From Tanypteryx hageni (Eukaryota; Arthropoda; Insecta; Odonata; Petaluridae), in assembly GCA_028673005.1 (NCBI GenBank), contig CM054113.1:66230850-66294849 (forward strand): a stretch of DNA of 64,000 bases, in the 5' to 3' direction. The position numbers and the translations under genes are program-made. The notes beneath the pieces were generated by a model, which had not been told where the DNA came from, searched no databases, and saw only the letters and a program-made list of their open reading frames with translations. Shown here piece by piece: positions 1 to 10,036 of the stretch (its first letter is position 1; the number at the start of each line of letters is the position of its first letter).

Positions 1-292
1 TTCCAGAAAGCATTGATTGAATTGGAAGGAGAAAAATATCCAACAATATTTTTGGTTTACTATTTGAAAATAAACAATCATTTAGAAATAGGTTCAACAG
101 AATCTAACATCATGAAATTTTAAAAGCTTCAGGTAAAACTTATTATTTAGAAAATGTGGAAATTCAGCACATTCATAAAATTTGTTTTTCTTCACCCCCT
201 TCTAAAGATAATTGATAGTAGCTCAATAACTTTGGCCAAGACTAACAAAGGTGAAATACTCCTTTAGCCAAAACAACTAGAGGGCTACAAAA

Positions 293-331
293 CCCAATGC
301 ATTTTGCCCACAAGGTGGGCATCGTCAGGGG
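293..331 (-). ncRNA. Hammerhead-like motif, left arm (degenerate)
   Basis: Read on the - strand: CTGACGA, one extra base, stem GCCCAC-CTT-GTGGGC, then AAAA where the hammerhead core needs GAAA, then TGCATTGGG. The G-to-A change at the core guanine predicts that this copy is inactive. Confidence 0.4.
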
Positions 332-391
332 TAAAACCTGTTTCAACAGTGACTGGGAGCCAACTCCCAGTCACTGTTGAAACAGGTTTTA

Positions 392-430
392 CCCCTGACG
401 ATGACCACCTTGTGGGCAAAATGCATTGAG
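392..430 (+). ncRNA. Hammerhead-like motif, right arm (degenerate)
   Basis: Mirror copy of the left-arm motif on the + strand. The core CTGACGA is followed by a stem with one mismatch (GACCAC/GTGGGC), then AAAA instead of GAAA. It is probably inactive. Confidence 0.4.
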
Positions 431-1229
431 TTTTGCAGCCCTCTAGTTGTTTTGGCTAAAGGAGTATTTCACCTTTGCCCTTCTAAAGAGTTTAAAAATG
501 TTAAAATCTGAAGAAAAGTATGAAATCTATGAGAAAGTTCAAGTAAGTATTGATGACATTAAAAAGGAGAAGGGATATGAAATCGAATCCATCACACCAA
601 ATCTGTGTACGCTTGTAGAGCAACCGATGAAAAGGTATAAAATGTCAGACACCTTAGTTCAGTTTATGGATACAGACACAGTAAATGATCATATTTCTCC
701 AGACGAATTGACTGCATATATTGACTTAAAACTATCTGACGACATTACTAATAATTTTGATTTGATGAAATGGTGGGATAAGCAAAAGAATTGTTTGCCA
801 AATTTAAGTATTTTAGCGAATCGTATTTTTGCAATACGAGCAACCAGTGCTTCATCAGAGAGGTGTTTTTCATTGGCGGGACATGTTGTTAGTTAAAGAA
901 GAAGCAGTTTAGATCCCACAAATGTGGATGATGTTCTATTTTTAAATAGTCAATTTAAATCTCAGGGTACTATTAATAAATGTTTCCTTTTTTCAATTAA
1001 ATTATTTTTTTTAATCTGTAATTTTTGTAAAAATAAATCATTGATACTTTAAATACATTTTTTCGATCTTAAAAATGAATGTTTATGTGAAATTGCATTT
1101 CATTTTAATCTATAAAAAATAAATGACTGACTGAGAAATAATATTTTTGTTTTTTCACGATTACTTGCTACGGATTTGTATCTCAAGGACCAGACAGTTA
1201 AAAAATATGGGCCGGGTCAGACAAGTAGA

Positions 1230-1365
1230 CCTTCTGTGTGGGTGCGAGCCTGTGGGTTAATATTCTGCAGGTACAGGTCGGGTATGGGTTAGTAGTCTGC
1301 GGGTACGGGTCGGTACGGGTTAGTAGTCTGCGGGTACAGGTCGGGTACAGGTGGAAAATATCATA
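1230..1365. repeat. GC-rich minisatellite, about 3 units
   Basis: About three imperfect units of roughly 33-45 bp containing GGGTTAGTAGTCTGCGGGTA and CGGGTA/CAGGTCGGGTA blocks. The composition (GGGT-rich) differs sharply from the AT-rich surroundings. It lies downstream of the hAT remnant and may be its subterminal repeat region. Confidence 0.7.
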
Positions 1366-1489
1366 CCCATGCAGGGCTCTATCTTGTACTACTTAGGCCA
1401 TGGGGAAACTAACCTTTCTATGAAAAAAGCGCATCTCTAAAATAATGTTTCTGCAAGGGGTAGTGGAAAATATTTTTTAGCCCTGGTAA

Positions 1490-1575
1490 ACCAGACGTGT
1501 CAAAGAAGCAAAATCTGTAAAAACACCAGATGTGTCACAGAAGAAAAATGGGTAAAAATTCCAGATGTATGAGTT
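1490..1575. repeat. Short tandem duplication
   Basis: Two diverged copies of a unit of about 37-40 bp starting CCAGACGTGTCA and CCAGATGTGTCA, plus a partial third CCAGATGTATGA. No function is visible. Confidence 0.55.
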
Positions 1576-3120
1576 TGCATGCTCATATGAAATAGATTTT
1601 ATTGCTCAACTATGAATTGCAGACCGGGCTGTGCGTATATGCAACCCCACACAACACATGTAGGGTTTCGTGATGAAGGATCTACATCTTGGTAGATTTG
1701 GCCTAACCGCCATCTGTTTGCATGAATGTGAACCTGAAGGACCAAGGAATACGAGGGGAAGCTCATGACGAAATAGCTCATCATGCCCATAGAGAAAGAT
1801 GAAGAAAAACCTTGATGAAGAATATAACCGTCATTCCCAAATGGTTTGCACTATGCTCATGACGAGTATGATTGTCATGCCCACTCAAGTGGTTAGACTT
1901 AATAGGCCCTCAAGTGGCTGCAGTTGAAAAGTTAATACGACAGCTAATTCAGCTTTGTAAGTTTTTTTTTATTCATAGGTACCATGAAATGTGAACTGGT
2001 TGCATACCATAATAGCTTCCATCCTTAGCCAAGCTCCTTCGCTCCCTCCTCAAACTTTAATGATTCATGACTTCATTCCATTCTCTTCCATCCAACCCTT
2101 TTTATGAATGACCACAATAATACCAGATTGTATTTACTCTTTCGGTATTGTCTTTTGTTTGAAAATCAATTTTGGAGGAAGTTTAGTGCCATCAGCACAG
2201 CATGCAATCACATCTGTGTAGTGGCTACTTGTTTTTACAGTCCTGTTTGTGAAACATAAAATGTAAGAAGGGTCTCATAAGTATTTCTAACTTGATCTAG
2301 GGCTATAATTTTTTCTCTCAAGCATTATTGATGGACTGATGGAAGGACAAAATTTTATCTACATTCTCCAGAGGCAACTTCTGAGCCAGTTTTATTTTAG
2401 TGGATGTACTGTGGCCATTACACTTCACATATCTATGGTGCCAAGTTGTCTGACTTTAAAATTACTAATGATACTCTCAAGTTAATATTATGGTAGGATT
2501 TTCAATCATTTTTGTTAATACTGCCATGCCATTTTTCTGATGTTTCTCCACACATTTTAACATGTTGATCTATACATTAGGCCAGTTTGCAGCCTTACTA
2601 TTCTGTTTGTTTTCTCTTTGCTAAGATCATGTGAACATCTTTCTCAGCTGCCATGCATGTATCATCTTCTCTGTTGGAGGAAGACGTACCTTTCTGTTCC
2701 TCAATTGCCACATTTTTCTGCATCACCTATAACCTGTAGTTTATAATATACAGTGTTCAAGGGTTATTTATTTATGTTGGAAAAAATTACAGGGAATAAA
2801 ATTTAAATCAATATTTATTAAGGAATTAAAGCAAAACAGTGATCCCCCGAAACACATTGCATGTATCCAATGCAGGGATTTAAATTTCACTCCTGAAACA
2901 ACTGGAAAAGTGAAGAAAATCCTTGATCTTGGGTTCATTCTGGTATCTGTTCCACCACATATTATCTTTGATCAGACAGTCACCAAGTATCATCTTGTTG
3001 ATTTCAAAATGTTGCGATTTTTCAAAGTTTATATCTGACAAGTAATTCACAGAAATTGTTGAACATTGTTGAATACATCCTACGGAGCATTTCATGCAGA
3101 AAAATATGCAGCAAATGCTG
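1576..3120. other. Stretch without a recognisable gene
   Basis: Probably intron of AARS2, because the next exon starts at 3515 and the catalytic N-terminal exons are missing. I looked for the conserved N-terminal AlaRS motifs in all frames and did not see them. Short ORFs on the - strand (1599-1790, 2880-3095) have no recognisable domain. Confidence 0.5.
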
Positions 3121-3189
3121 ATTATCCTTAACTTACAGCAAAAGGCATGTAATGTCCTTACCCTTAATTTTGAGGAAATTTGTTATGAA

Positions 3190-3470
3190 AAAAGAGCTGG
3201 TATTACACAAGGAAATGTGGTGCATTGAGGAATGCTTCAGAATGAATGCTGATGTTTGGAATAAAATGTATTCCATGGGAGATCACACTCTTTATTGAAA
3301 ACAAACTCGAGTGCTTGAAATGTGAGCAGATATAACTTTTGAGAGGAATAATTCATCAGCTGTTGAACCTTCTTTTATAAGAGGCACCATGATTTTATGG
3401 GGTGTTTTTACGGCAAAAAGTGTCTTTTATACTGGAAATTATGTAGTGTTTGAAGTGTAATCAAATTACT
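3190..3470 (+). pseudogene. Possible Tc1/mariner transposase remnant
   Basis: Broken + strand frames give VWNKM and, further on, IRGTMILWGVF. These resemble the segment around the second catalytic region of Tc1-like transposases (gs-x-MvWG). The sequence is interrupted by several stops and ends just before the AARS2 exon at 3515. I did not find terminal repeats, so the assignment is tentative. Confidence 0.3.
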
Positions 3471-3514
3471 GTAGTTTTAAAGTGCATGTTTTCTCTTCAT
3501 GAATTTGATAACAG

Positions 3515-3706
3515 AGTGCCTGAGAATCGTGTGCTACCTTTTGGAGCTAAGGATAATTTTTGGGAGATGGGACCTACTGGCCCATGTGGTTCGTGTACAG
3601 AAATTCACTATGACTTTCTGGGAAGAAACTCTGCATCTGAGAGAGTAAATGCTGGTCATCCTGATTTGATTGAGCTTTGGAATTTAGTCTTCATTCAGTT
3701 TGTAAG
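3515..3706 (+). CDS. AARS2: Mitochondrial alanyl-tRNA synthetase, internal exon (first in window)
   Basis: This is the first visible exon of a class II alanyl-tRNA synthetase, which charges tRNA-Ala with alanine; the AARS2 form acts in mitochondria. The translation after a phase-2 acceptor (ACAG|A) reads [19 protein letters not shown], then [13 protein letters not shown] and [12 protein letters not shown], the catalytic-domain blocks shared by all AlaRS. The short loop before ELWNLVF and the downstream [19 protein letters not shown] resemble animal AARS2 more than the cytosolic enzyme. The exon ends AG|GTAAAA and the next exon completes the Arg codon. The exons with motif 1 and the N-terminal targeting sequence are not in the window, so the gene is 5'-partial here. 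Taken together, the eight exons cover the end of the catalytic domain, the tRNA-recognition, editing and C-Ala regions. No frameshift or stop is seen in any exon, so the gene looks functional. Confidence 0.93.
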
Positions 3707-3845
3707 GTAAAAATTATTTAAGATAGTTTAGATACAGTGATGTTTTTTTGACATAGTGTGGTATTTTGTTATAATTGTAGCTCTTTATTTCTGTGGTAAG
3801 TTTGGATTTTTATGTTCCTGTATTCTGGAACTTCTTTTTTCATAG

Positions 3846-3990
3846 GCACGAAGATGGTTCATTGTCCGCCTTGCCTTGTCGACATGTTGACACAGGAATG
3901 GGTCTAGAGAGACTGGCATCTGTGCTGCAAGGAGTTACTTCAACTTATGATACTGATATTTTTCAACCTCTCTTTAATATTATTCATAAG
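3846..3990 (+). CDS. AARS2: AARS2 exon with class II motif 3
   Basis: The acceptor CATAG|G completes the Arg codon split from the previous exon, and the exon then encodes 48 residues. It contains [15 protein letters not shown], the class II motif 3 (GxGxxxR) that binds ATP, followed by [11 protein letters not shown]. It ends in phase 0 at AAG|GTAAGT. The 139-bp intron before it is the shortest in the gene. Confidence 0.95.
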
Positions 3991-4299
3991 GTAAGTTTAC
4001 ATATACTACAATTAATGATCAGGCACTCAAAATTTGTAGTAGACCTTTCTGCTCCAAAGATGGAATTTACCTCTCGTATGACTTTTATATTAAATTAACG
4101 ATTCGTGTTTTTTTATAAATGGATGTCTGCAATGAAATCAGAATGGTTTTATAGCAATGCTGCAAAAAAGATTTGTTGTTAATTTTCATGAAGTTTGTGA
4201 TCTAACAAAATTGTATAAATTTTGCTTCACATAGAAAATGTTAGTCTTTTTCTATAATAATGCTCAAAAAGTATTTTTTTTTACATTGCTATACGTCAG

Positions 4300-4436
4300 A
4301 ATACAGGTGCTCCGCTTTATGGAGGAAAATTCCAAGCTGACGACCTCCAGGGCATTGACACTGGGTATCGCATTCTTGCTGATCACGCTAGAATGATAAC
4401 TGTGGCCATTGCAGATGGGATGCTACCTGATCACAA
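4300..4436 (+). CDS. AARS2: AARS2 exon, end of catalytic core
   Basis: Encodes NTGAPLYGGKFQ, then DTGYRILADHARMITVAIAD and GMLPDH, matching the AlaRS block 'yRvlADHiRt-siaI-DG'. The acceptor is CGTCAG|A and the donor AA|GTGAGT. The split codon becomes Asn with the first base of the next exon. Confidence 0.95.
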
Positions 4437-5730
4437 GTGAGTCAAAGAACAGAGATTGTGCTGTGATGCTGATAGCTTTTTCCCCTAATGGTTCAGTTTT
4501 AATGGTTTTTCACCCAGGTTTGTTTATTCATTGGTTTGTCTACTTTTACAAGTAAGATATAATTTACTGCTCATGATAATGCTAATTAGCCATGGTTTAG
4601 TTAATTATGCTGTCGTGAATTCTTCATTTTTAATTTTTTCTGTATGAATATTAGCTTCCAAGTATGCAAACATTTTCATTTAAATCCATTAGGTGTAATA
4701 CTTGATCCTTCCTTTGAAAGAGTTAATTTTTTGTGTTGTTGGTTGGCACTGTAAAAGTAAACTGGATTTTAGTAAATAGTTTTTAATTTGAAAGAGCCTC
4801 TCTGCAATATCATTTTTCTTAAAAATAGAATAAATTGAAAAATGATCTTCTCAAAGTTTGTTTTACCTATTATAACAAATGTAAATTTGTTTTAACATAT
4901 TATTATTTTTCAATTCTCAAAGATCTATATATCAATAGTGTAAAAAATGAGGTTTTTAAAGCAAAGATAACAGCCACAATAATGTGTAATGCATCACATT
5001 AAATGTTTCGATCTGCAGATTTGCAGGAAAATTATAAAATTGATATCAATCATACCGTTGGTGAGATATTGAGGTTTTTTGTGACCGGCTAAGCTTTGCT
5101 CGATGTAGTTGTAGTGGTTGATGTTAAGATGGCACTCTTGGCAGACATTGGAAGAAGGAAATAAACCTTGCAATCACCGAGCATCTTGGTAATGTGACAG
5201 AAGGCTTACTACCTAGACAATGTTTAATCTAACCAACCAGTCAATTTATCGACGGGTAACTACTAGTATCATATTAATACCATGAAAATTCCTTCAATAA
5301 TTAATGACATTGAGCAAGATTTGAGGCCAAATTTAGGGAGCTTTTTTAGAACTAACAACTTTTACAATGTTGCAGAATTCTTTTCTGGTCAAACTTTATT
5401 ACTGACTTGTATTTTTGCATTTCTATTGCCTTTTGTTTAATTGTACTGTATATCTTTGTACCTTTTTCTTATACTCTGTACAATTTGATGAGGTTATTAT
5501 TACTAATGTAAACCTGCTGGTAATAAATGATATGATATAAGTTAGCTTTCTGACTGTATGCAATCAGCATGTAATTGGAGAAACTTGACTGAATTTTTTC
5601 AATTTTGTTCATTTTTACAAATATTTACAGAGATTAGATTTTAAATTACAATTATGACCCTTAAATATATGTTTTAGCTGAAAAATTGTATTTTTAGTTT
5701 TACTGTATCACTGTTTTTTGTTTTCAACAG
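4437..5730. other. AARS2 intron with probable LINE 3' end
   Basis: A 1.3 kb intron. The part at about 5300-5550 resembles a LINE 3' end in + orientation: T-rich sequence, then TGTAAACCTGCTGGTAATAA and a tail. I see no ORF of a retroelement here. The remainder is AT-rich sequence with no recognisable feature. Confidence 0.35.
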
Positions 5731-6524
5731 TCATCGTTTGCGGAGGGTAGTTCGCCGTGCACTTTCAGTTAGTCAAGATTTATTCCTCAAAGGAGACAAA
5801 GGACATGAGCTCTTGTACAATCTTTGTGCTTGTGTGGCTGATACTTTGGAAGGACCATATCCTGGTATAGTTCCACGATTAGAATGTATAAAGGCAGTGT
5901 TAGTTCATGAAGAGCAAATGCTGTCCAAGCTTCGTTTACATTCATCAGATAAGTGGTCAAAACTGATCTCCAAATGGACTCAACTTGCATCTTTGGATGT
6001 AAAATCTTCTCCCGGAATTGTCCAAGCTTTTGAGGAGCTAGAGATGTTAGCTGACAAAGGAATCCCCTCAATCGATGATAAAATGGCCTTTGGTTTGTAT
6101 GACACATATGGTTTGAATGAAGACATTATTCAAAAGCTTGCAAAAGTGCTGGGTTTACATTTTGATGCTGATGATCTTGCCAGGAAGCTGGACGAAGCTA
6201 AGAGCAAAAGCAGGAAGGCTGGTGACATAACCACACACCAGCAAGTATTATCGCCAGAAATCTTGGCTGAATTGCATCAGTATGGGGTTCATTCAACAAA
6301 TGATGAGTTCAAATATATCTATTACAAAGATGATCAAGGTCATTATCATTTTGAACCGTTGGAAGCAAAAATTGAAGCCATCATCTGTCGAGGGAATGAG
6401 ATAAGACATGAACCAATTAGAATCAGTAACGAGGAAGAGTTTGGTCTCATACTTGATCGCACATGCTTCTACTATGAATCTGGAGGACAAATCTCTGACA
6501 CTGGGTGCATATCCCCTGTAAAGG
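5731..6524 (+). CDS. AARS2: AARS2 large exon, tRNA-recognition and start of editing region
   Basis: A 794-bp exon, the largest of the gene, encoding about 264 residues. It begins with HRLRRVVRRAL, the conserved arginine-rich helix that closes the catalytic core, and continues through the helical tRNA-recognition region with AFGLYDTYGLNEDII (family: 'DT-GFP-dlt', where the usual GFP is here GLN). It ends in the beta-barrel that precedes the editing domain, with FYYESGGQISDTG, the AlaRS signature 'FY-esGGQ-D-G'. The donor is G|GTGAGT. The -strand ORF at 5787-6107 is an antisense shadow. Confidence 0.96.
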
Positions 6525-6727
6525 GTGAGTTATTAACAAAAACAATGCAATTTAATCCCTGATTGATTTCACCAAAGATTATCATATTAAAAATTTATGA
6601 CTATCATTTGAAAATATATATATATGAATGTAAATTAAATGTCTCCATTACATTAAAGATTTTACTTTTAAGTGAACATTATTCTATGAATGACTCAACT
6701 AATACTTACTGTTTAATGTTTAATTAG

Positions 6728-7351
6728 GTGGCAATTTTCAAATGGTTGTGAAAGATGTTCAGGAAGCTGGTGGATATATAGTTCACTGGGGGCATATCAA
6801 ATCAAGTTCCAGGGATGTGGATGCTTGCCTTGAATTACCTATGTTTCAAAATGGTGATAAAGTCAGCCTTTGCATCAATGAAGAGCAAAGGTTAAGTATA
6901 ATGAGGAATCATACTGCTGTTCACTGTCTTGGGGCAGCCATTAGAAGTCGCCTACCTGCCACATCTCAGCGCTCTAGTCTTGTTTCTCCATCATATTTCA
7001 ATTATCAGTTTTCTGCCTATGGAGTTCCTTCTTTAAGGACGCTCGACTTTTCTGAGCATAAAAGTGACCTTGATGCAACTGACTCTTGCTCAACAGGTGC
7101 AATGTCTTCCATGCACTTCTCTTGGCAGGAATTGTTGAAATGTGTAGAAGAAGATGTTAGGAAAGTGATAAAGAGCAGTTCTGCTCCAGTGAGAAGGCAA
7201 ACTCTTACAGGAATGCAATTATTGAATGAGATGGCCAATGCAAAGTGCAGATCAGATGAAATTGCAACTGTACCTGGTGAAATTTATCCAGAAAATGGTA
7301 TTTATCTTATTGAGATAATGGCTCCTGCTGAATGTTTGGCCGATTTGTCAG
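6728..7351 (+). CDS. AARS2: AARS2 exon with editing-domain HxxxH
   Basis: The exon begins GGNFQMVVKDVQ (second half of the beta-barrel). It contains RNHTAVHCLGAAIR, the HxxxH zinc-binding motif of the SAD editing domain that deacylates mischarged Ser- and Gly-tRNA-Ala in this family. The stretch from about 6960 to 7110, rich in serine and without family motifs, looks like an insertion compared with bacterial AlaRS. The exon ends TCAG|GTCAGT. The following intron of 4.9 kb has been enlarged by LINE insertions. Confidence 0.95.
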
Positions 7352-7659
7352 GTCAGTTGTTTTTTACAGAATAAAAGTTATTTATTTCTTTTTATGAGAG
7401 CTTTTACTTCTGACATAAAGCTAAGATCATCAGGCTTTTGTCCAAAATGAGTATTTTTTATTTTATAATCCTTACAGCTCTTATCATTTCTGAAGAATGA
7501 TTTAAATTGGTATTTTTCACTCTTTCATCAATTTATATATTTTATTACTTAATGTATTTAAGTATCTTAATGTAATTTGCATAAAATCTGTCCTTTAATC
7601 TTTAAAATATTTTCAGTTCGAGGATTTTTTTATTTGGTCGTTTATATGTTATTTCAGTG

Positions 7660-8535
7660 ATTCCTGAACTGAAATTAATAAATGTCACAGACCCCTTGGT
7701 CTCTTCTTTGACTTCAGTAAAGTGTTTAATTTAGTTGACCACAAGATACTTCTATCCAAATGCTTCCATATCGGTATCAGAGGTTTAGCACATAAATGGT
7801 TATCTTTATACCTCTGTAATAGAAAACATGTTATTTCTATTAACTATAGGGATAGAAAATTCTGCTCTGATACTGGCATTATTTCAACAGGTGTCCCTCA
7901 AGGGTCAATTGTTGGGCCCGTACTTTTTTAAATCTTTATAAATGATTTACCGTCCAACCTGTCTAGTAATGATAGAAATAGAATAATGATGTTTGCGGAT
8001 GATATAAATGTCTAGCTAAGCTTTAAAAATATCAGTCATTTAGCTAATGTAAGTCTTGATACACATCATAGTATGCCATTTTGGTGCACAAGAAATCAAC
8101 ATGTTAAATAACCATAAAATTCAAATGATGCTCTTCTCCCCAGGCCATCAACGAAATATAGATTTCAATGTCCAGTTTAACCAAGTTATATTCTTAGGAT
8201 TGTTCATTGACCCACAACTTAAATGGACTAAACATATAACCCATTTATGCATGAAACTAATTTTTTTTACCTTTTTACAGTAATCGCTGACATCCTAAAA
8301 ATGTTGTATTATGCTTATTTTTACTCATGTGCATCATATGGTATAGTTCTCTGTGGCTCTTCCTGTAATCTGATTGAGGTTTTTTGAATTAAAAAAAGGT
8401 TATATGCTATATGTGTCATGACCCCTTCAAGGCTCCTTGTCATCCACTTTACCAAATTGGGACTTTTAACTGTTCCGTGCCTCTATATCTTTAATGTGGT
8501 TGTCCATGCCAAGATGAATATCACTGATTTTGTTA
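7660..8535 (+). pseudogene. Jockey/CR1-type LINE reverse transcriptase fragment
   Basis: Degenerate non-LTR retrotransposon in the AARS2 intron, + orientation. 7722-7931 encodes part of the RT palm: LVDHKILLSK, RGLAHKWLSLYLCNRK, then GVPQGSIVGPVLF, followed by INDLP in the next frame and FADD near 7995. Further fragments at 8200-8300 (FLGLFIDPQLKWTKHI) belong to the RT thumb. Frameshifts and stops show it is dead. It ends where the TAA-rich run at 8535-8562 begins, tail to tail with the next LINE. Confidence 0.8.
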
Positions 8536-8562
8536 AATAATGATAATAATAATAATTTTATT
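8536..8562. repeat. AAT/ATT microsatellite at a LINE 3' end
   Basis: A run of TAATAATAATAAT between two convergent LINE fragments. Read on the - strand it follows GGAGAAATAAAATT, so it is best explained as the simple-sequence 3' tail of the - strand LINE. Confidence 0.65.
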
Positions 8563-8607
8563 TCTCCAGAAGATTTGCAAGAACACATATAAGACCTGTC
8601 ATTAAAA

Positions 8608-8693
8608 CCTAAGATTAGTAACATACAGAACAATACAAAGACACCTAGATACCTAAAATTAGTAACATACAGAACAATACAAAGGCACCTAGA
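8608..8693. repeat. Tandem duplication of about 45 bp
   Basis: Two adjacent near-identical copies that include TAGTAACATACAGAACAATA and CACCTAGATAC, within the LINE 3' untranslated region. Confidence 0.7.
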
Positions 8694-8905
8694 TACTCAT
8701 CAATCGAGTAGAAGCAATTTTCTAAGAGGAAGTTTTTTAGTTTCCTCTTGAACACAAATATTTTCTTTTCATTTTTAATACATGATGGTAGGCTGTTAAT
8801 CAGCTTGCAACCCATATAAATAGGTCCATTATTATATAATTTTAAATTGTGACCCATTACATTGCAATCAAGTTTTCTTCTGGTATTATAATTGTGGACA
8901 TCATT

Positions 8906-9032
8906 GATAAAGGTAAAGTACTCCTTTAGCCAAACAATTAGAGGGTTACAACACCCAATGCATTTCGCCCACAAGGTGGGCATCGTCAGGGGAAAAACCT
9001 GTTTAGCCAAAGTTATTGAGCTACTAACGATA
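8906..9032 (-). mobile_element. 127-bp single-arm hammerhead-bearing element with 13-bp TSD
   Basis: A short insertion in the LINE C-terminal region, flanked by the exact repeat TGTGGACATCATT (8893-8905 and 9033-9045). It is one arm of the palindromic element at 209-477: both share AGCTCAATAACTTTGGC at one end and AGTACTCCTTTAGCC or AATACTCCTTTAGCC near the other, with the hammerhead-like motif between. It has no ORF and no poly-A tail. Its size is that of the smallest hammerhead-bearing retroelement units. Confidence 0.8.
8954..8997 (-). ncRNA. Hammerhead-ribozyme-like motif, best-preserved core
   Basis: On the - strand: CCC before the core pairs with GGG after the cleavage position (stem I, with a second short pairing GGTT/AACC beyond an internal loop). 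Then come CTGACGA, one extra T, stem II GCCCAC-CTT-GTGGGC, the complete core GAAA, and a tiny self-complementary stem III (ATGCAT) followed by T, the predicted cleavage base. The extra base after CTGACGA departs from the textbook core. Such short stem III forms are known to act as dimers in Penelope-like elements. Activity is untested. Confidence 0.5.
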
Positions 9033-10036
9033 TGTGGACATCATTATTACACTTTATTTTTAATGTTTTCATATTTTCCTTAATATACAAGATAGAATAA
9101 TAAATGTAGATACATGGCAGAGGAAGTATTTTCATTTTCTTAAATAAACCTCTGCTACTGTCTTGCCTCTTGCACATAATTCTTACTGTCCATTTTTGCA
9201 GTTTAAAAAAGCGCAGTGCATGGTGGGAATAACCCCAGACCGCGATGCCATATTTCAACCTGCTAAATATGTAGGCATAATATACAATCACTGCATTATC
9301 AACATTTGTAAGATACATCAACTTCCTTAGAATGAAACAGCCTGAAGAAACTTTGACACAAATGTAATTAATATGATGTTCCCAGCTAAGGGACTCACTA
9401 ATGTGTAGCCCCAGAAATTTGGTAGTAGGAGAACTTCTTAGAGTACCATCAGCAAATTTCAATAATGGACAGGACAAGATTTTTTTCTGTGCAGTATGAA
9501 ACTACTGAAAAACAGATTTGCTCTTGTTGATTGATACATTATTTGTAGAACATCAATTTTCCATATTTCTAATCGAGCCTTGCGCTAGGGCATGAACATT
9601 ACCTTTACATCTTATAAGATTGTTGGTATAATCTGCAAACATATATACCCCTCCATTTAGAAAAGATGGAAGTTGGTTAATGTAGAGAAGAAAAACCAAG
9701 AGTCCTAATACAGATCCTTGTGGCAGACCTCTTTCAACATTTAGATAATTAGAAAAACATTTCTTCTTATCTCTGGATGAGTAAATTGATACTGACTTTC
9801 CTATTATAAAGGAAGGATCTAATTAAGTTATTAGCTGTCCCAGAAATTCCATAGGATTGAATTTTCCTCAATAAAATATTGGGATCCACTGAGTCAAAGC
9901 CTTTTGATAGGTCATAGAAGATACCAAAGGCTTCATAGTGCCCATCAAGGCCTTTGAGGACAGAATTGATAAATTTGTAGGTGGCATGTTCTGTTGAAAA
10001 ATGCTTCCATTCACAACTATAATACCACAGTGCATT

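Larger units (their letters stand above)
209..477. mobile_element. Palindromic hammerhead-bearing mini-element with 12-bp TSD
   Basis: A 269-bp insertion in the hAT remnant, flanked by the exact direct repeat CCCTTCTAAAGA (197-208 and 478-489). Most of it is a near-perfect palindrome: arms 247-359 and 364-476 around a 4-base centre (CCAA). Each arm carries the motif CCTGACGATG, a hairpin of the GCCCAC/GTGGGC type, and AAAATGCATTG. The left end (TAGCTCAATAACTTTGG) matches the end of the single-arm copy at 8906-9032, so both belong to one family. It has no coding capacity. It is probably a non-autonomous Penelope-like element; the class is an inference from the motif and the target-site duplication. 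Confidence 0.75.
1..896 (+). pseudogene. hAT transposase C-terminal remnant
   Basis: This is a decayed hAT-superfamily transposase on the + strand. Frame 1 from base 1 reads FQKALIELEGEKYPT, which resembles the region before the hAT dimerisation domain. The frame is then broken by stops and by the palindromic insertion at 209-477. After the insertion an open stretch to 896 contains LMKWWDKQKN, a segment rich in leucine and isoleucine, and SASSERCFSLAG, the classic hAT C-terminal dimerisation signature (WW and SERxFS). No catalytic domain is present in the window; it would lie to the left. The coding start at 447 falls inside the inserted palindrome, so it is not the native start. It is a dead transposon copy. 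The family assignment is firm for the dimerisation region and weaker for 1-200. Confidence 0.8.

Noticed and set aside
3450..3514. Start codon at 3450 as the beginning of the synthetase
   Set aside because: The conserved protein begins only after a good acceptor (ACAG|A at 3515), and the N-terminal catalytic residues of AlaRS are missing, so 3450-3514 is intron and not a start.
5787..6107. 106-residue - strand ORF
   Set aside because: It is antisense to a strongly conserved AARS2 exon and has no domain of its own.
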